Shown: positions 31,131 to 42,082, counted from the stretch's first letter. The stretch: 49,797 bases of DNA from an uncultured Veillonellaceae bacterium (GCA_900556745.1 USPU01000002.1:1-49797); one strand, 5' to 3'. Made by a program: numbers and translations. Notes: generated from the letters alone by a model not told the origin.

Positions 31131-31371
31131 CTTGTTCCTCCTGCGTCTTTACGTAAATCATCTCGGCTTCTGCCTTGCGTAAAGATAAGTTAAAACCTTT
31201 GACTTTAATTTCGATCGGATCGCCCAGGGGTGCCTCTTTCATCACCGTTGCCCGAGCCCCTCGTACAACTCCCATATCAATCAATCGATGCTGCACATTA
31301 CCGCGCCCCTCGACACGTGTAATCTCGCCCGTTTCTCCCGGGCGCAACTGCGCTAATGTCCGCTCCGCCAT
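31117..31371 (-). CDS. feoA: FeoA (SH3-like Fe(II) transport accessory protein)
   Basis: 84 residues with the FeoA fold: LAQLRPGETGEITRVEG, RLIDMGVVRGARATVMKEAPLGDPIEIKVKGFNLSLRKAEAE. It binds FeoB or GTP-dependent gates and is needed for uptake. ATG 31371 has GGAGGTCC upstream. Its end overlaps the feoB start by 14 nt. Longer upstream ORF reading is excluded because it spans the promoter. Confidence 0.92.
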   Translation of the reverse strand: MAERTLAQLRPGETGEITRVEGRGNVQHRLIDMGVVRGARATVMKEAPLGDPIEIKVKGFNLSLRKAEAEMIYVKTQEEQDESD

Positions 31372-31402
31372 TATGGTGGACCTCCTCGTTTTATGATTTT
31401 TC

Positions 31403-31408
31403 ATTATA
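31403..31408 (-). promoter_or_regulatory. Probable -10 box of the feoAB promoter
   Basis: TATAAT on minus at 31403-31408, 32 nt before the feoA ATG. The -35 side (TATCAA, 18 nt upstream) is weak, as expected of a regulated promoter, but no Fur-like 19-bp palindrome could be confirmed. Confidence 0.5.
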
Positions 31409-31500
31409 CCACAGTCCTTTACCTTTTTGATATCGTCTCGCAAAATTATTTTTAATAAGTATACATTGCCCGGCAAAGCTTTTGATTTCACATAAAGTAA

Positions 31501-33401
<1,901 letters not shown>

Positions 33402-33427
33402 GATCATCCTCCTACTCAATGAAAATT

Positions 33428-33970
33428 TTATGCTTTTGTATACCGGGCTCGTTCGCCTCCGATCAGCGGAAATCTTGTTCGAGCCGCGACTACCAAAGCC
33501 GACCCGATATGATTTTGCTGCAATCGTACCGGCACTACCACGCGACGCAAATGCATGCCGATCATCGTGCAACCGATGTCCAAGCCGCCCGCCGCCGATA
33601 CTTCTTCCACCACGACCGGATCGTTAAAAAGCGCCATCGCATTGGTAGAAAAAGAACCGCCCGCATGCAGCCACGGCACGACCGTGACTTGCTGCAAATG
33701 TAGGCGTTCCGCCGTTTTGCGTTCGACAACCAGCGCGCGGTTTAAATGTTCGCAGCATTGAATCGCCAGTTCCAAATGTTGCGCCTGCGCCACTTCCATC
33801 AATGCCTTGATCGCTTCTTCGCCCACTTCCGCGGAGCTGTCTTTGCCGATATGACCGCCGCGAATTTCACTGGATGAACCGCCAACCACGATTACGTCCT
33901 GCGGAGCAAATTGCGCGATCTCGCAAAGCTCGGTAAAAGCCGCTTTGGTCTGTTCATATATTTCACTCAT
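33428..33970 (-). CDS. ywlG: UPF0340 family protein (YwlG, TIGR01440)
   Basis: 180 residues; function unknown. [34 protein letters not shown] and [21 protein letters not shown] are strongly conserved in the family. ATG 33970 has GGGAGGCG. Its position between rpiB and glyA is the same as in Bacillus. It overlaps rpiB by 8 nt. Confidence 0.88.
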   Translation of the reverse strand: MSEIYEQTKAAFTELCEIAQFAPQDVIVVGGSSSEIRGGHIGKDSSAEVGEEAIKALMEVAQAQHLELAIQCCEHLNRALVVERKTAERLHLQQVTVVPWLHAGGSFSTNAMALFNDPVVVEEVSAAGGLDIGCTMIGMHLRRVVVPVRLQQNHIGSALVVAARTRFPLIGGERARYTKA

Positions 33971-34418
33971 GTGCAGCGCCTCCCTGTTCCAGTGCTGTAA
34001 TTTCATTCACCCGACGCTCGTGACGACCGCCTTCGAATTGACCTTCCAAAAAGGCGTGTACGATTTCCAGCGCCAAGCCCGGTCCGATGACGCGCTCTCC
34101 CATCGTCAAAATGTTGGCATTATTATGCGCGCGCGATGCTTTCGCGGAAAAGACATCATGACAAAGCGCGGCACGAATGCCCGGCACTTTGTTGGCAGCG
34201 ATGCCGATCCCGATCCCCGTGCCGCAAATCAAAATGCCCAGCTCGGCTTCACCGGCGAGTATCGCCGCAGTGGCATCCTGCGCAATTAAGGGATAATCAC
34301 AAGAATCTAACGAGTGAGTCCCCACATCTTTTACTTCATAACCTTCCTCTGCGAGTTCACGACGAATCGTTTCTTTCAAATGAAATCCGCCATGATCACT
34401 GCCGATCACTATCTTCAT
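33963..34418 (-). CDS. rpiB: Ribose-5-phosphate isomerase B
   Basis: Interconverts ribose-5-phosphate and ribulose-5-phosphate. 151 residues. IGSDHGGFHLKE at the N terminus, GILICGTGIGIGIAANKVPGIRAA with the catalytic Cys, and HNNANILTMGERV are the family motifs. ATG 34418 or 34421 is the start, with AGGAGGGAT. Confidence 0.95.
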   Translation of the reverse strand: MKIVIGSDHGGFHLKETIRRELAEEGYEVKDVGTHSLDSCDYPLIAQDATAAILAGEAELGILICGTGIGIGIAANKVPGIRAALCHDVFSAKASRAHNNANILTMGERVIGPGLALEIVHAFLEGQFEGGRHERRVNEITALEQGGAAHE

Positions 34419-34481
34419 CATATCCCTCCTTGGTAGTTCTATCCTACCATAAAACAGACGGTAAGGGCATAAAAAGTACAC

Positions 34482-34946
34482 TTATTTTGTGTCGCCATGC
34501 TCCGGATAGAGTCTTTGTTTCGCCGCTGCGAGATGCTCCCAAATCGAGCTTGCGCATTGCGCATACAAGCTTGCGTCACCGCCGAAAGGATCGGGGATCT
34601 CTCCGCCCAAACCGCTCCATTCGCCAAGTGTTTGGATTTTCTTTTCCAGCTCACCGAACGAGCGCCGTAAAAGATCGCGTTGGCTTTGCGTCATCACCAC
34701 GACCGCATCCGAATTTTGTAACATGTCCCGTGTCAATGCTTTTGCGGTATGCCCGGAAAACGGAATCTCACGACGTGACAATTCCGCCACTGCCAACGGC
34801 GCCGCCGGCATACCGATGGCCGGTGCCAAGCCCGCCGAATGGACCGTGTGTGAATCGTCAGTAACATCTTTCATTAAATATCGCCACATCGCTTCCGCCA
34901 TCGGACTGCGACAGGTATTGCCCGTACATACAAATACGACTTTCAT
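34482..34946 (-). CDS. ywlE: YwlE-type low-molecular-weight phosphatase, probable protein-arginine phosphatase
   Basis: 154 residues. The P-loop VCTGNTCRSPMAEA holds the nucleophilic Cys and Arg, and the catalytic Asp is in IPDPFGGD. The Thr in CTGNTCRS is the residue that directs YwlE-type enzymes to phosphoarginine instead of phosphotyrosine. The gene lies after sua5, the Bacillus order. Whether a McsB arginine kinase exists in this genome is not visible. Confidence 0.88.
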   Translation of the reverse strand: MKVVFVCTGNTCRSPMAEAMWRYLMKDVTDDSHTVHSAGLAPAIGMPAAPLAVAELSRREIPFSGHTAKALTRDMLQNSDAVVVMTQSQRDLLRRSFGELEKKIQTLGEWSGLGGEIPDPFGGDASLYAQCASSIWEHLAAAKQRLYPEHGDTK

Positions 34947-35975
34947 TTATTTCACCTCTCGAACCTGGTACGCGGCCGCTTTCAAAAGGCGATTCATGAC
35001 CGCAAGCCCGATGCCCTGATCGGAAATACCTTCGGCATAAACCTCCTCCGCCGCCGTCTCGTCAAGATACAATAAGCCCTGGTATAAATGCGCCGCATAC
35101 GCTGCAGCGTCAGCTGCCTCGCCCCAAATATAGATATTCTCACCGGCAGGTAAGGCGCGCGCCGTCTCGGCGCTTACCAGGTAGCCGCGGCGAGGGTCGT
35201 ACGTTTTTGCCAGCGCAGCGCGAATTTTTTCAGTTTCTCCCGTATATAAATACACCGGTACACGCGGCGCGTAATGACGGTACTTCATGCCCGGCGCTTT
35301 CGGAATGCCTTGACCTGTGACAAGCGCCGTATCCAAACGCGTCGGCGCAAAGGCGGACAGCATTTCCAAGGTAATCGCTCCCGGTCGATATATGACAAGT
35401 TCATTCTCCTGCAGTGATACCACGGTCGATTCTAAGCCGATCCGGCAAGCGCCGTCATCTAAAATGACATCCACTCTGCCGTCCAAGTCATGCCGCACCG
35501 CCGGCGCGGTCACCGGACTCGGCCGTCCGGACAAATTCGCGCTGGGCGCGGCCAAAGGTACGCCTGCCGCGGCAATTAAAGCGCGCGCCACCGGCTGACT
35601 CGGCGCCCGTACAGCTACCGTCGCACCGCCCCCCGTCACTGTTGTCGGAACGATGTCCGATTTCGGCAATACCAACGTCAGCGGTCCCGGCCAAAATTCG
35701 GAAATAAGTCGGTCAACAAGCGGCGGAATTTCCTTTACCAAAGGCGCCAGGCCGTCGCGATCCAGCACATGTAAAATCAGCGGATTGTCGCTCGGACGTC
35801 CTTTGGCAACATAAATTTTTTTCGCCGCCTCACTATCCAAGCCGTTGGCCCCTAACCCGTATACCGTTTCCGTCGGAAATGCGACAAGGCCGCCGGCCCG
35901 CAGAATTTCGCCCCATGGAGCCACCTGCGGCCCCAGCGGCCGTGAGTGATCAATTATTACATACTTTGTTTTCAT
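34947..35975 (-). CDS. L-threonylcarbamoyladenylate synthase (Sua5)
   Basis: First step of t6A37 tRNA modification, using Thr, bicarbonate and ATP. 342 residues: N-terminal YrdC-type domain (LVAFPTETVYGLGANGLD, KGRPSDNPLILHV, PSANLSGRPSPVTA, GLESTVVSL) plus the longer Sua5 C-terminal domain (PGMKYRHYAPRVPVYLY). ATG 35975 overlaps the prmC stop (ATGA); an earlier codon at 35990 is possible. Confidence 0.93.
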   Translation of the reverse strand: MKTKYVIIDHSRPLGPQVAPWGEILRAGGLVAFPTETVYGLGANGLDSEAAKKIYVAKGRPSDNPLILHVLDRDGLAPLVKEIPPLVDRLISEFWPGPLTLVLPKSDIVPTTVTGGGATVAVRAPSQPVARALIAAAGVPLAAPSANLSGRPSPVTAPAVRHDLDGRVDVILDDGACRIGLESTVVSLQENELVIYRPGAITLEMLSAFAPTRLDTALVTGQGIPKAPGMKYRHYAPRVPVYLYTGETEKIRAALAKTYDPRRGYLVSAETARALPAGENIYIWGEAADAAAYAAHLYQGLLYLDETAAEEVYAEGISDQGIGLAVMNRLLKAAAYQVREVK

Positions 35976-36829
35976 ATCCGTTTCCACCAAACTACACGAT
36001 CAAGATTCTGCAGATCCTGCCTGACGGCAGGTTCGCTGAACGCGTTCACTTCACGCACAAGAGCGCTTACCGCAGCCCCCTGCTCCGCGCCGATCTCCAC
36101 CGCACAAAGTGCGCCTTTGCGCAAATGAGGTACCATGGCCGGAATCATTCGGCGGTAGATGGCTAAGCCATCTTCTCCGCCGCGCAACGCAGTCATCGGT
36201 TCGTTCCGCACTTCCGGCGCAAGGCCTTCAATCTCCCCATTGGGAATATACGGCGGATTGGACACGATGATATCAAATGTTTGATCGGCAAGGGAATGGA
36301 AAAGATCACTCTCGATTATTTCCACGCGATCGCTTACTTCCAAACGTGCCGCATTTTGCCTCGCAACCGCCAAGGCGGGGGCGGAGATATCGCAAGCGAT
36401 GCCCGTCCATTGCGGACGATAGTGCAAAAGGCTCAAGATGATCGCGCCGCTGCCGGTACCGATATCTAATACCCGCAAAGGCGTTTCACCGCAGTGCTCC
36501 AGTACCGTTTCCACGAGCGTTTCCGTCGCCGGACGCGGGATCAAAACATCTTTTGTCACCACGAAAGGCAAGCGCATAAATTCTTTTTTACCGACGATCG
36601 CCGCGACGCTGTAGCCTTCGATGCGACATTGAATATATGTTTTCAGTCGGGCGAGTTCGGACGCTTCGAGCGGACGTTCAAAGTGCGTATACAAATACAG
36701 TCGATTGACATCAAGCACTTCCGCTACCAATAAGTCGGCATCCAAACGCGGGTTTTCGATTTCGTGCTTGGTAAAATACGCCACCAGCCATTGCAACATA
36801 CGACCGATCGTCCAGAGCTCGTTCGCCAT
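35972..36829 (-). CDS. prmC: Release-factor glutamine N5-methyltransferase
   Basis: Methylates the Gln of the GGQ motif in release factors. 285 residues. An N-terminal helical domain precedes the Rossmann domain: VLDIGTGSGAIILSL (SAM binding) and VSNPPYIPNGEI (catalytic NPPY). It overlaps prfA by one base (TGATG) and sua5 by 4 nt, so its substrate is encoded immediately upstream. Confidence 0.95.
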   Translation of the reverse strand: MANELWTIGRMLQWLVAYFTKHEIENPRLDADLLVAEVLDVNRLYLYTHFERPLEASELARLKTYIQCRIEGYSVAAIVGKKEFMRLPFVVTKDVLIPRPATETLVETVLEHCGETPLRVLDIGTGSGAIILSLLHYRPQWTGIACDISAPALAVARQNAARLEVSDRVEIIESDLFHSLADQTFDIIVSNPPYIPNGEIEGLAPEVRNEPMTALRGGEDGLAIYRRMIPAMVPHLRKGALCAVEIGAEQGAAVSALVREVNAFSEPAVRQDLQNLDRVVWWKRI

Positions 36830-37905
36830 CAGTTCTCGCTTTCCGCCAGTTTGGCCGCCTGATCCGCGGCAATCAAACCGGATAATAATTCTTCCAAATC
36901 GCCGTCAAGTACCGCCTGCAGCTGGTAAATCGTTACATTGATACGATGATCCGTCACGCGGCCTTGCGGGAAATTATACGTGCGAATGCGTTCGGAACGA
37001 TCGCCGGTTCCCACTTGACTCTTACGGTCAGCCGCCAGTTTCGCATCCGCTTCCTGTTGCGCTAAATCGTAAAGGCGCGCTTTTAGTACGCGCATTGCCT
37101 TATCTTTGTTTTTGGCCTGACTTTTCTCATCCTGGCAGGTCACTACCAGGCCGGTCGGCAAATGCGTAATGCGTACAGCGGTTTCCGTACGGTTGACGTA
37201 CTGACCGCCTGCCCCCGATGCGCAATACGTATCGATGCGCAGATCCGACGGTTTGATTTCGATTTCCACATCTTCCGCTTCCGGTAAAATGGCCACCGTC
37301 ACCGTCGATGTGTGGACACGACCGCCGCTTTCGGTTTCGGGCACGCGTTGCACGCGATGTACGCCGCTTTCGTATTTCAATTTGGAATACGCGCCGGCTC
37401 CCGTGATCGAAAAGACGACTTCTTTATAGCCGCCCAAACCGGTTTCATTCCAATCGATCAAATCACAATGCCAGCCTTGCGCTTCGGCGTAATGCGTATA
37501 CATGCGCATTAATTCCGCGGCGAATAAAGCCGCCTCATCACCGCCGGCACCGGCGCGGATTTCCACGATGACATTTTTCTCATCGTTGGGGTCTTTCGGT
37601 AATAATAAGATTTTCAACCGCTCGGCAAGTTCCGTTTTCGCCTGTTTATTCTCGGCAAGTTCCTCTTTGGCCAGAGCCAGCATATCCGCGTCCTGGTCTT
37701 TATCGTTCAGCAATTCTTCCGCTTCACGGATACCGGCCACGGCTTTTTTGTACTCGCGAAACGTTTCGACCGTTTCCGCCAAGGCGGCGTGCTGTTGCAT
37801 CAACGCGCGCCACTTTGCCTGCTGCGCGATAACGTCCGGATCGCTGATTTGCTGCTCTAAATCCAAAAAGGTATCTTCCACCGTTTGTAATTTATCCTCT
37901 AACAT
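36829..37905 (-). CDS. prfA: Peptide chain release factor 1
   Basis: Recognises UAA and UAG and releases the peptide. 358 residues. The tripeptide codon reader is PET (within [16 protein letters not shown]) and the catalytic GGQ is in [28 protein letters not shown] precedes the ATG, which overlaps the end of yqhQ by 14 nt. Confidence 0.97.
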   Translation of the reverse strand: MLEDKLQTVEDTFLDLEQQISDPDVIAQQAKWRALMQQHAALAETVETFREYKKAVAGIREAEELLNDKDQDADMLALAKEELAENKQAKTELAERLKILLLPKDPNDEKNVIVEIRAGAGGDEAALFAAELMRMYTHYAEAQGWHCDLIDWNETGLGGYKEVVFSITGAGAYSKLKYESGVHRVQRVPETESGGRVHTSTVTVAILPEAEDVEIEIKPSDLRIDTYCASGAGGQYVNRTETAVRITHLPTGLVVTCQDEKSQAKNKDKAMRVLKARLYDLAQQEADAKLAADRKSQVGTGDRSERIRTYNFPQGRVTDHRINVTIYQLQAVLDGDLEELLSGLIAADQAAKLAESEN

Positions 37906-38764
37906 ATTCCTCCTGCGGTTTTGCCGCGTTCATCGCGGCAATAGCGACTTCGATCTGACTGTCATCCGGCGGACGAGTGGTAATATTCTGCAACCACAGC
38001 CCCGGCTTCACCAATGCCTGCACCACTGAATTGTCGCTGCGCGCAGCCAGACGAATCCATTCGTAGGCAAGACCCGCTACGACCGGCATCAAAATGATGC
38101 GGGAAAGAAAGCGCTCCCACAAACTTGGCCAGCCTAAAAAAGCAAATACAAAAATGCTGACAATCACAACCATCAACAAAAAGTTTGTACCGCAACGCGG
38201 ATGCAATCGGGATTGCGGACGGACATTTTCGACCGTCAGCGGTAAATTTTTTTCATAGCAGTAAATCGTTTTATGCTCGGCGCCATGATACTCGAACACG
38301 CGCTGAATGTCTTTCGTTCGTGAGATACCGTATAAATACGCTAAAAAGATCAGGAGCCGCAGGATTCCTTCCGCCAGATTCAACAGAATATGGTTGGAAC
38401 CCGTACCCGGGATAAATTTCGCCGCGTATGTCGGAATCGCCAAAAATAAAACCGCGGCAAACACAGTCGACACCGCCATCGTAATATAAATCTCTTTGTC
38501 ATCGAGCTTTTCGTCCTCTTCGCCCGCGACCTGCGCCGAAAACATCAGGGAGCGCATGCCGATCACAAGCGATTCGTACAGCGCCACCATACCGCGCAGC
38601 AAAGGCTTGCTTAAAACCGGATACTTCACGCCCAAAGGCAAAGCCCTGTCCTTTTTCACAATGATCTCGCCGCCGGCATCACGAACCGCCGTGACAACAT
38701 ACTCCGGCCCGCGCATCATCACACCTTCGATGACCGCCTGACCTCCTACATAAGCTTTTTTCAC
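37892..38764 (-). CDS. DUF1385 membrane protein (YqhQ family)
   Basis: 290 residues; function unknown. The N-terminal [16 protein letters not shown] is the family signature. About four hydrophobic segments are seen ([59 protein letters not shown]), with a conserved [14 protein letters not shown] and [12 protein letters not shown] between. GTG 38764 has AGGA at 5 nt; a TTG just upstream is too close to the site. Confidence 0.85.
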   Translation of the reverse strand: MKKAYVGGQAVIEGVMMRGPEYVVTAVRDAGGEIIVKKDRALPLGVKYPVLSKPLLRGMVALYESLVIGMRSLMFSAQVAGEEDEKLDDKEIYITMAVSTVFAAVLFLAIPTYAAKFIPGTGSNHILLNLAEGILRLLIFLAYLYGISRTKDIQRVFEYHGAEHKTIYCYEKNLPLTVENVRPQSRLHPRCGTNFLLMVVIVSIFVFAFLGWPSLWERFLSRIILMPVVAGLAYEWIRLAARSDNSVVQALVKPGLWLQNITTRPPDDSQIEVAIAAMNAAKPQEEYVRG

Positions 38765-38788
38765 CAAATTCCTACTTTCATTTATGTA

Positions 38789-38820
38789 TAAAAATAGACA
38801 GACACTGTACGCGCCTGCCT
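38789..38820 (-). terminator. Intrinsic terminator after rpmE
   Basis: Stem AGGCAGGC / GTCTGTCT (8 pairs, 2 G-U) with a 9-nt loop and an ATTTTT tail on minus, between rpmE and yqhQ. Confidence 0.6.
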
Positions 38821-38826
38821 ACCCTT

Positions 38827-39078
38827 TTATTCGCTCTCTTTGCCGTATCGTTTATTGAATTTTTCAATACGGCCGCGCGCTTTCGCGAAACGCTGCTGGC
38901 CCGTATAGTACGGATGCGATTTGCTACTGATATCCACGTTGACCAGGGGGTATTCGTTGCCGTCTTCCCATTTAATTGTCTGGCTCGACGTCATGGTGGA
39001 ACGAGTCAAAAACGCGTAATCCGCGCCGGCGTCTTGGAATACGACCGGATGATATTCGGGATGAATTCCTTTCTTCAC
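38827..39078 (-). CDS. rpmE2: Ribosomal protein L31, type B (zinc-independent)
   Basis: 83 residues. [16 protein letters not shown] and [13 protein letters not shown] are L31 motifs; the CxxC/Cys zinc ligands of the zinc-containing form are absent, and the longer type B insertion is present. Type B L31 usually replaces the zinc form under zinc shortage. No Zur-like site was confirmed. GTG start with AAGAGGTGC upstream. Confidence 0.93.
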   Translation of the reverse strand: MKKGIHPEYHPVVFQDAGADYAFLTRSTMTSSQTIKWEDGNEYPLVNVDISSKSHPYYTGQQRFAKARGRIEKFNKRYGKESE

Positions 39079-39115
39079 AGTTGCACCTCTTTTCTTAACA
39101 TACTGACACTAAGAT

Positions 39116-39144
39116 AGTATAACAAATGCCCATATCAAATGCAA
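39116..39144 (-). promoter_or_regulatory. Promoter of rpmE2
   Basis: TTGCAT (39139-39144) and TATACT (39116-39121) on minus, 17-nt spacer; start about 39109, giving a leader of about 30 nt. Confidence 0.65.
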
Positions 39145-39186
39145 GATAAATTACTTGCGATGCCTTATTTTTATATCCGTTTTTTA

Positions 39187-39218
39187 CAAAAAAACAAACG
39201 GCACCGAAGTGCCGTTTG
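39187..39218 (-). terminator. Intrinsic terminator after trxA
   Basis: Stem CAAACGGCAC, CGAA loop (in plus orientation), GTGCCGTTTG and a long T tract on minus. The trxA stop precedes it by 12 nt. Confidence 0.92.
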
Positions 39219-39230
39219 CGTAAAATTATT

Positions 39231-39557
39231 TTATTTTGCGTATTCCGCAAATGCCGCTTTCAGTTCATCCGGACGATTACCGACGATTCGTTTTACTTCT
39301 TCGCCGTTCTGGAAGAAAATGAGGCTCGGTACGCCCATCACGTCCATTTGACCGGCGAGATCGCCGCCTTCATCCACATTCACTTTGACAACTTTGACCT
39401 TGCCCGCATATTCTTCCGCGAGCTTATCAACTACCGGCGTAATCATTTTACACGGGCCGCACCACGAAGCCCAAAAATCAACCAATACAGCGCCTTTTTC
39501 AGCTTTTACTTCCGATTCAAATTCTTGTGCAGTGGTAATTTCTGTAATATTTGCCAT
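39231..39557 (-). CDS. trxA: Thioredoxin
   Basis: Protein disulfide reductase of 108 residues. The active site is WCGPC in VDFWASWCGPCKMITPVV, and the cis-Pro loop is VPSLIFFQNGEEVKRIVG. It donates electrons to cytosolic enzymes; partners are unknown here. GAGGTGATACCCA precedes the ATG; its promoter is at 39611-39639. Monocistronic: a terminator follows. Confidence 0.96.
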   Translation of the reverse strand: MANITEITTAQEFESEVKAEKGAVLVDFWASWCGPCKMITPVVDKLAEEYAGKVKVVKVNVDEGGDLAGQMDVMGVPSLIFFQNGEEVKRIVGNRPDELKAAFAEYAK

Positions 39558-39610
39558 TGGGTATCACCTCATGTAATGTATATCGAAAAATATAGAAATT
39601 CTGTATCAAT

Positions 39611-39639
39611 ATCATACCTATTTTCTGTCGGTATGTCAA
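39611..39639 (-). promoter_or_regulatory. Promoter of trxA
   Basis: TTGACA (39634-39639) and TATGAT (39611-39616) on minus with a 17-nt spacer. Predicted start near 39604, 47 nt before the ATG. Confidence 0.75.
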
Positions 39640-39705
39640 GTTTACCGCCGCACAAAAGTGATTGAACACGGATATCGCAAACATTTTTCTAAGGAATGGA
39701 AATAA

Positions 39706-39735
39706 AAATAAAAAATCCGCTGCTGCGGATTTTTT
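39706..39735 (-). terminator. Intrinsic terminator of the RNase P RNA
   Basis: AAAAATCCGC, four-base loop, GCGGATTTTT, with a T run on minus, directly 3' of the RNase P RNA. Confidence 0.9.
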
Positions 39736-39738
39736 ATT

Positions 39739-40075
39739 ACGAGTAGTCAATAAGCCGAGTTCTGTACGTTTACACGTGACAATCATCTTTCTAGACAGCC
39801 GATTACTCGACTGTTCAAGCGACACACCCAAAAGGTCAGCGGGCAACTTCATCCCTTTTCTATTCGGTCTTGCCCCGAGTGAGGTTTACCTGGCCGACGG
39901 GTTACCCCGCCGCCGGTATGCTCTTACCATACCGTTCCACCCTTACCGTTACCGGCGGTTTACATTTCTTTGGCACTATCTCTGACGTCACCCTCGCCGG
40001 ACGTTATCCGGCACTCTGCCCTGCGGAGCTCGGACTTTCCTCGAGCCTACGCTCGCGATTGTCTTTCGTACTCGT
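39739..40075 (-). ncRNA. rnpB: RNase P RNA (catalytic subunit), type A-like
   Basis: Removes tRNA 5' leaders. On minus the conserved 5' core GAGGAAAGUCC (complement at 40032-40042) is followed by GAGCUCC and the GCAGAGUGCCGGAUAACGUCC region; the 3' core ACAGAACUCGGCUUA is at 39751-39765, ending in UUGACUACUCG. Length about 337 nt fits. A promoter and a terminator flank it exactly. The protein-coding ORFs seen on either strand across this region are shadows. Confidence 0.95.
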
Positions 40076-40081
40076 TCTGTT

Positions 40082-40110
40082 AGCATATCATTTTTTTACA
40101 ATACCGTCAA
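40082..40110 (-). promoter_or_regulatory. Promoter of rnpB
   Basis: TTGACG (40105-40110) and TATGCT (40082-40087) on minus, 17-nt spacer. The -35 box includes the nif3 stop codon. Confidence 0.75.
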
Positions 40111-41222
40111 TTTCCCCAAAATGAAAATATATCCGCCCGCACGGGATCAGCGACAATGTTCAAGCGTACGTTTTCCGTCGCAAGCGCTTGGGTCAAATAC
40201 TCCGCCAGACGATCAGCAATTTTGATCTCCGTGTGGTAATGGTGTCCGTCGACTACCACGATTCCTTGCGCCGCGGCACGCTGCGCCTCGTGGTATTTGA
40301 CATCGGCGGTCAAATATAAATCCGCCCCCTGCTGCACCGCGGCATCGGCAAATTCCATACCGGCACCGCTGCAAAGCGCAACGCGCTCAACGGTTTCACT
40401 TTGCCCGGCATACCGCAATACCGGAATTTCTAAAGTAGTTTGAATTTGCCTAAGTGCTTCCTCCAGCGACAACGTTTTGGGAAAGCGACCGATCCGCCCC
40501 AGGTAGGACGTTTCCCGCGGTCGTTCCAACGGATACACATCATACGCCACTTCTTCGTAGGGATGCGCGGCCAGCATCGCGCGGAGCACTGTGTTTAAGT
40601 CCTGTGCCGGCACGATGGCTTCCACGCGTTCTTCTTCGACCGTTTCCATTTGCCCCGGATTTCCCAAAAAAGGCTGCGCGCCGGATAACGGTAAAAAGCG
40701 TCCCTGCCCCTGCGTACTGAACGTGCAATGCGAGTAATCGCCGAGCGCGCCGGCGCCGTGATCCCCCATAGCGACGCGCACCGCGTCCGCATGCGTTTGC
40801 GGGGTGAATACCGCCACTTTGTAAAACGGCTCGTGATGCACCGGTACAAGTCCTTCCACATCGACAAGCCCGATTTGTTCCGCCAGTAGATCATTTACGC
40901 CCGCGGTCGCAATATCCAAATTCGTATGCGCGGCGTAGCAGGCGATATCATTTTGCACCAAAAGTCGCACCAAGTCCGCGACCGGATCTCCCGCAACCAA
41001 TTGTTTCAACGGTTTGAACAGAATCGGATGATGCGCGACGATGAGGTTGATACCATGCTCTTTCGCATAACGTATATTTTCCTTTGTGACATCAAGCGCC
41101 GTTAAGATACCGGTCACTTCCGTCTCCGGGTCACCAACCAGCAGCCCTACATTGTCCCAGTCTTCCGCCAATTTCGGCGACGCCCATTCTTCCAACGCCT
41201 GCATTATCTTTCGGATTCGCAT
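40107..41222 (-). CDS. Nif3-like dinuclear metal center protein (GTP cyclohydrolase 1 type 2 family)
   Basis: 371 residues; exact function unknown. Metal ligands include the His pair of IVAHHPILF and HTNLD at the N-terminal part, and HYHTEIKIA at the C-terminal part. The central region (about 125-230) is the PII-like insertion of the bacterial form: FYKVAVFTPQTHADAVRVAMGDHGAGALGDY. ATG 41222 has GGAGATG; it overlaps trmK by 19 nt. The Nif3-TrmK pair next to rpoD is conserved in Bacillota. Confidence 0.88.
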   Translation of the reverse strand: MRIRKIMQALEEWASPKLAEDWDNVGLLVGDPETEVTGILTALDVTKENIRYAKEHGINLIVAHHPILFKPLKQLVAGDPVADLVRLLVQNDIACYAAHTNLDIATAGVNDLLAEQIGLVDVEGLVPVHHEPFYKVAVFTPQTHADAVRVAMGDHGAGALGDYSHCTFSTQGQGRFLPLSGAQPFLGNPGQMETVEEERVEAIVPAQDLNTVLRAMLAAHPYEEVAYDVYPLERPRETSYLGRIGRFPKTLSLEEALRQIQTTLEIPVLRYAGQSETVERVALCSGAGMEFADAAVQQGADLYLTADVKYHEAQRAAAQGIVVVDGHHYHTEIKIADRLAEYLTQALATENVRLNIVADPVRADIFSFWGN

Positions 41223-41932
41223 TGCTGCAGCATCTCCTTCCACTGTGCGATATGTTTCTCCAACGAATATAATTCCGCCTGCCGTGCCGAGGATCGCTCT
41301 TTCGCGTGCAATAAGCCGTTACGGTGGGCTTGCGCGCGCTGAATTAACCGATGCAGATGACGGGAAAGCAGCGGCGCGCGGGTTTCCCAAAGGTAGGGTC
41401 CGACCGCCGCGAGTTTCTCCGGCAGATCCTGCTTCCCGGGAACGACACGAATGATTTCATAGAGGTGTTTACCTTCTTCACAAAGCCATTCCCGATCAAT
41501 TTTCAGACCAAGTTTCCGCAAGCTTCGTCGCAACATCGCCTGACCCGTCATCGGCTGCAAAATAATAAATGCCAGTTTTTGATACACTTCCGGCCGCGCC
41601 TGTAAAAGTTCCCGCATCAACGGACCGCCCATGCCCGCCAAAATAATACCGTCCGCCTCGCCCGCCTGCAATATTTCCAAGCCACTGCCCAGGCGAAAAT
41701 CCGCCTGCGCGCTGCAGTGCGTCCGGCAAAAGTTTTGCCGCGCTTTGGCCAACGGTCCTTGCCGTAAATCGCTGACGATGACGTGACGCGCCCGCTTTTT
41801 TTCGAGCAGGTACAAGGGCACGTAGCCGTGATCGCTACCGATATCGGCTACGGTACCGCATACGGGCACGGCATCTGCCACGGTTTGCAAACGCGGTGAC
41901 AACGTCACAGAAGGCGCTGCGCCATCCTGCAT
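41204..41932 (-). CDS. trmK: tRNA (adenine(22)-N(1))-methyltransferase
   Basis: Methylates A22 in the D-arm of tRNAs. 242 residues. The Rossmann domain shows CGTVADIGSDHGYVPLYLLEK (SAM binding) and ILAGMGGPLMRELL; an alpha-helical C-terminal extension follows (about 160-242), typical of TrmK. ATG 41932 has GGAAGGAG at 7 nt. It sits after the CAU tRNA gene and its terminator. Confidence 0.9.
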   Translation of the reverse strand: MQDGAAPSVTLSPRLQTVADAVPVCGTVADIGSDHGYVPLYLLEKKRARHVIVSDLRQGPLAKARQNFCRTHCSAQADFRLGSGLEILQAGEADGIILAGMGGPLMRELLQARPEVYQKLAFIILQPMTGQAMLRRSLRKLGLKIDREWLCEEGKHLYEIIRVVPGKQDLPEKLAAVGPYLWETRAPLLSRHLHRLIQRAQAHRNGLLHAKERSSARQAELYSLEKHIAQWKEMLQQCESER

Positions 41933-41950
41933 ACAAGAACTCCTTCCGAC

Positions 41951-41974
41951 AAAAAAGGACGACCGCAGTCGTCC
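41951..41974 (-). terminator. Intrinsic terminator of the tRNA gene
   Basis: Stem GGACGAC, four-base loop, GTCGTCC and TTTTTT on minus, 12 nt after the tRNA CCA end. Confidence 0.9.
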
Positions 41975-41986
41975 TACAATGCAATG

Positions 41987-42061
41987 TGGTGGGCCCACCT
42001 GGGATCGAACCAGGGACCGACCGGTTATGAGCCGGCTGCTCTACCCCTGAGCTATAGGCCC
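41987..42061 (-). tRNA. tRNA with CAU anticodon (elongator Met or Ile2)
   Basis: 75-nt cloverleaf including an encoded CCA. Acceptor GGGCCUA pairs with the 3' UGGGCCC (one G-U). The anticodon loop is CUCAUAA with a CCGG-type stem, and the T arm contains GGUUCGAUCC. The GGGG and not GG near the D loop is usual. The CAU anticodon is Met, or Ile if C34 is modified to lysidine; initiator features (three G-C pairs at the base of the anticodon stem) are absent, so it is not the initiator. Confidence 0.95.
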
Positions 42062-42082
42062 GGTGTATAAATATACTTTTCT

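Noticed and set aside
30750..31193. 147-codon frame on plus
   Set aside because: Antisense to the FeoB GTPase domain and feoA.
39662..40124. Short open frames over 39662-40124 on plus
   Set aside because: They lie within the RNase P RNA and its terminator.
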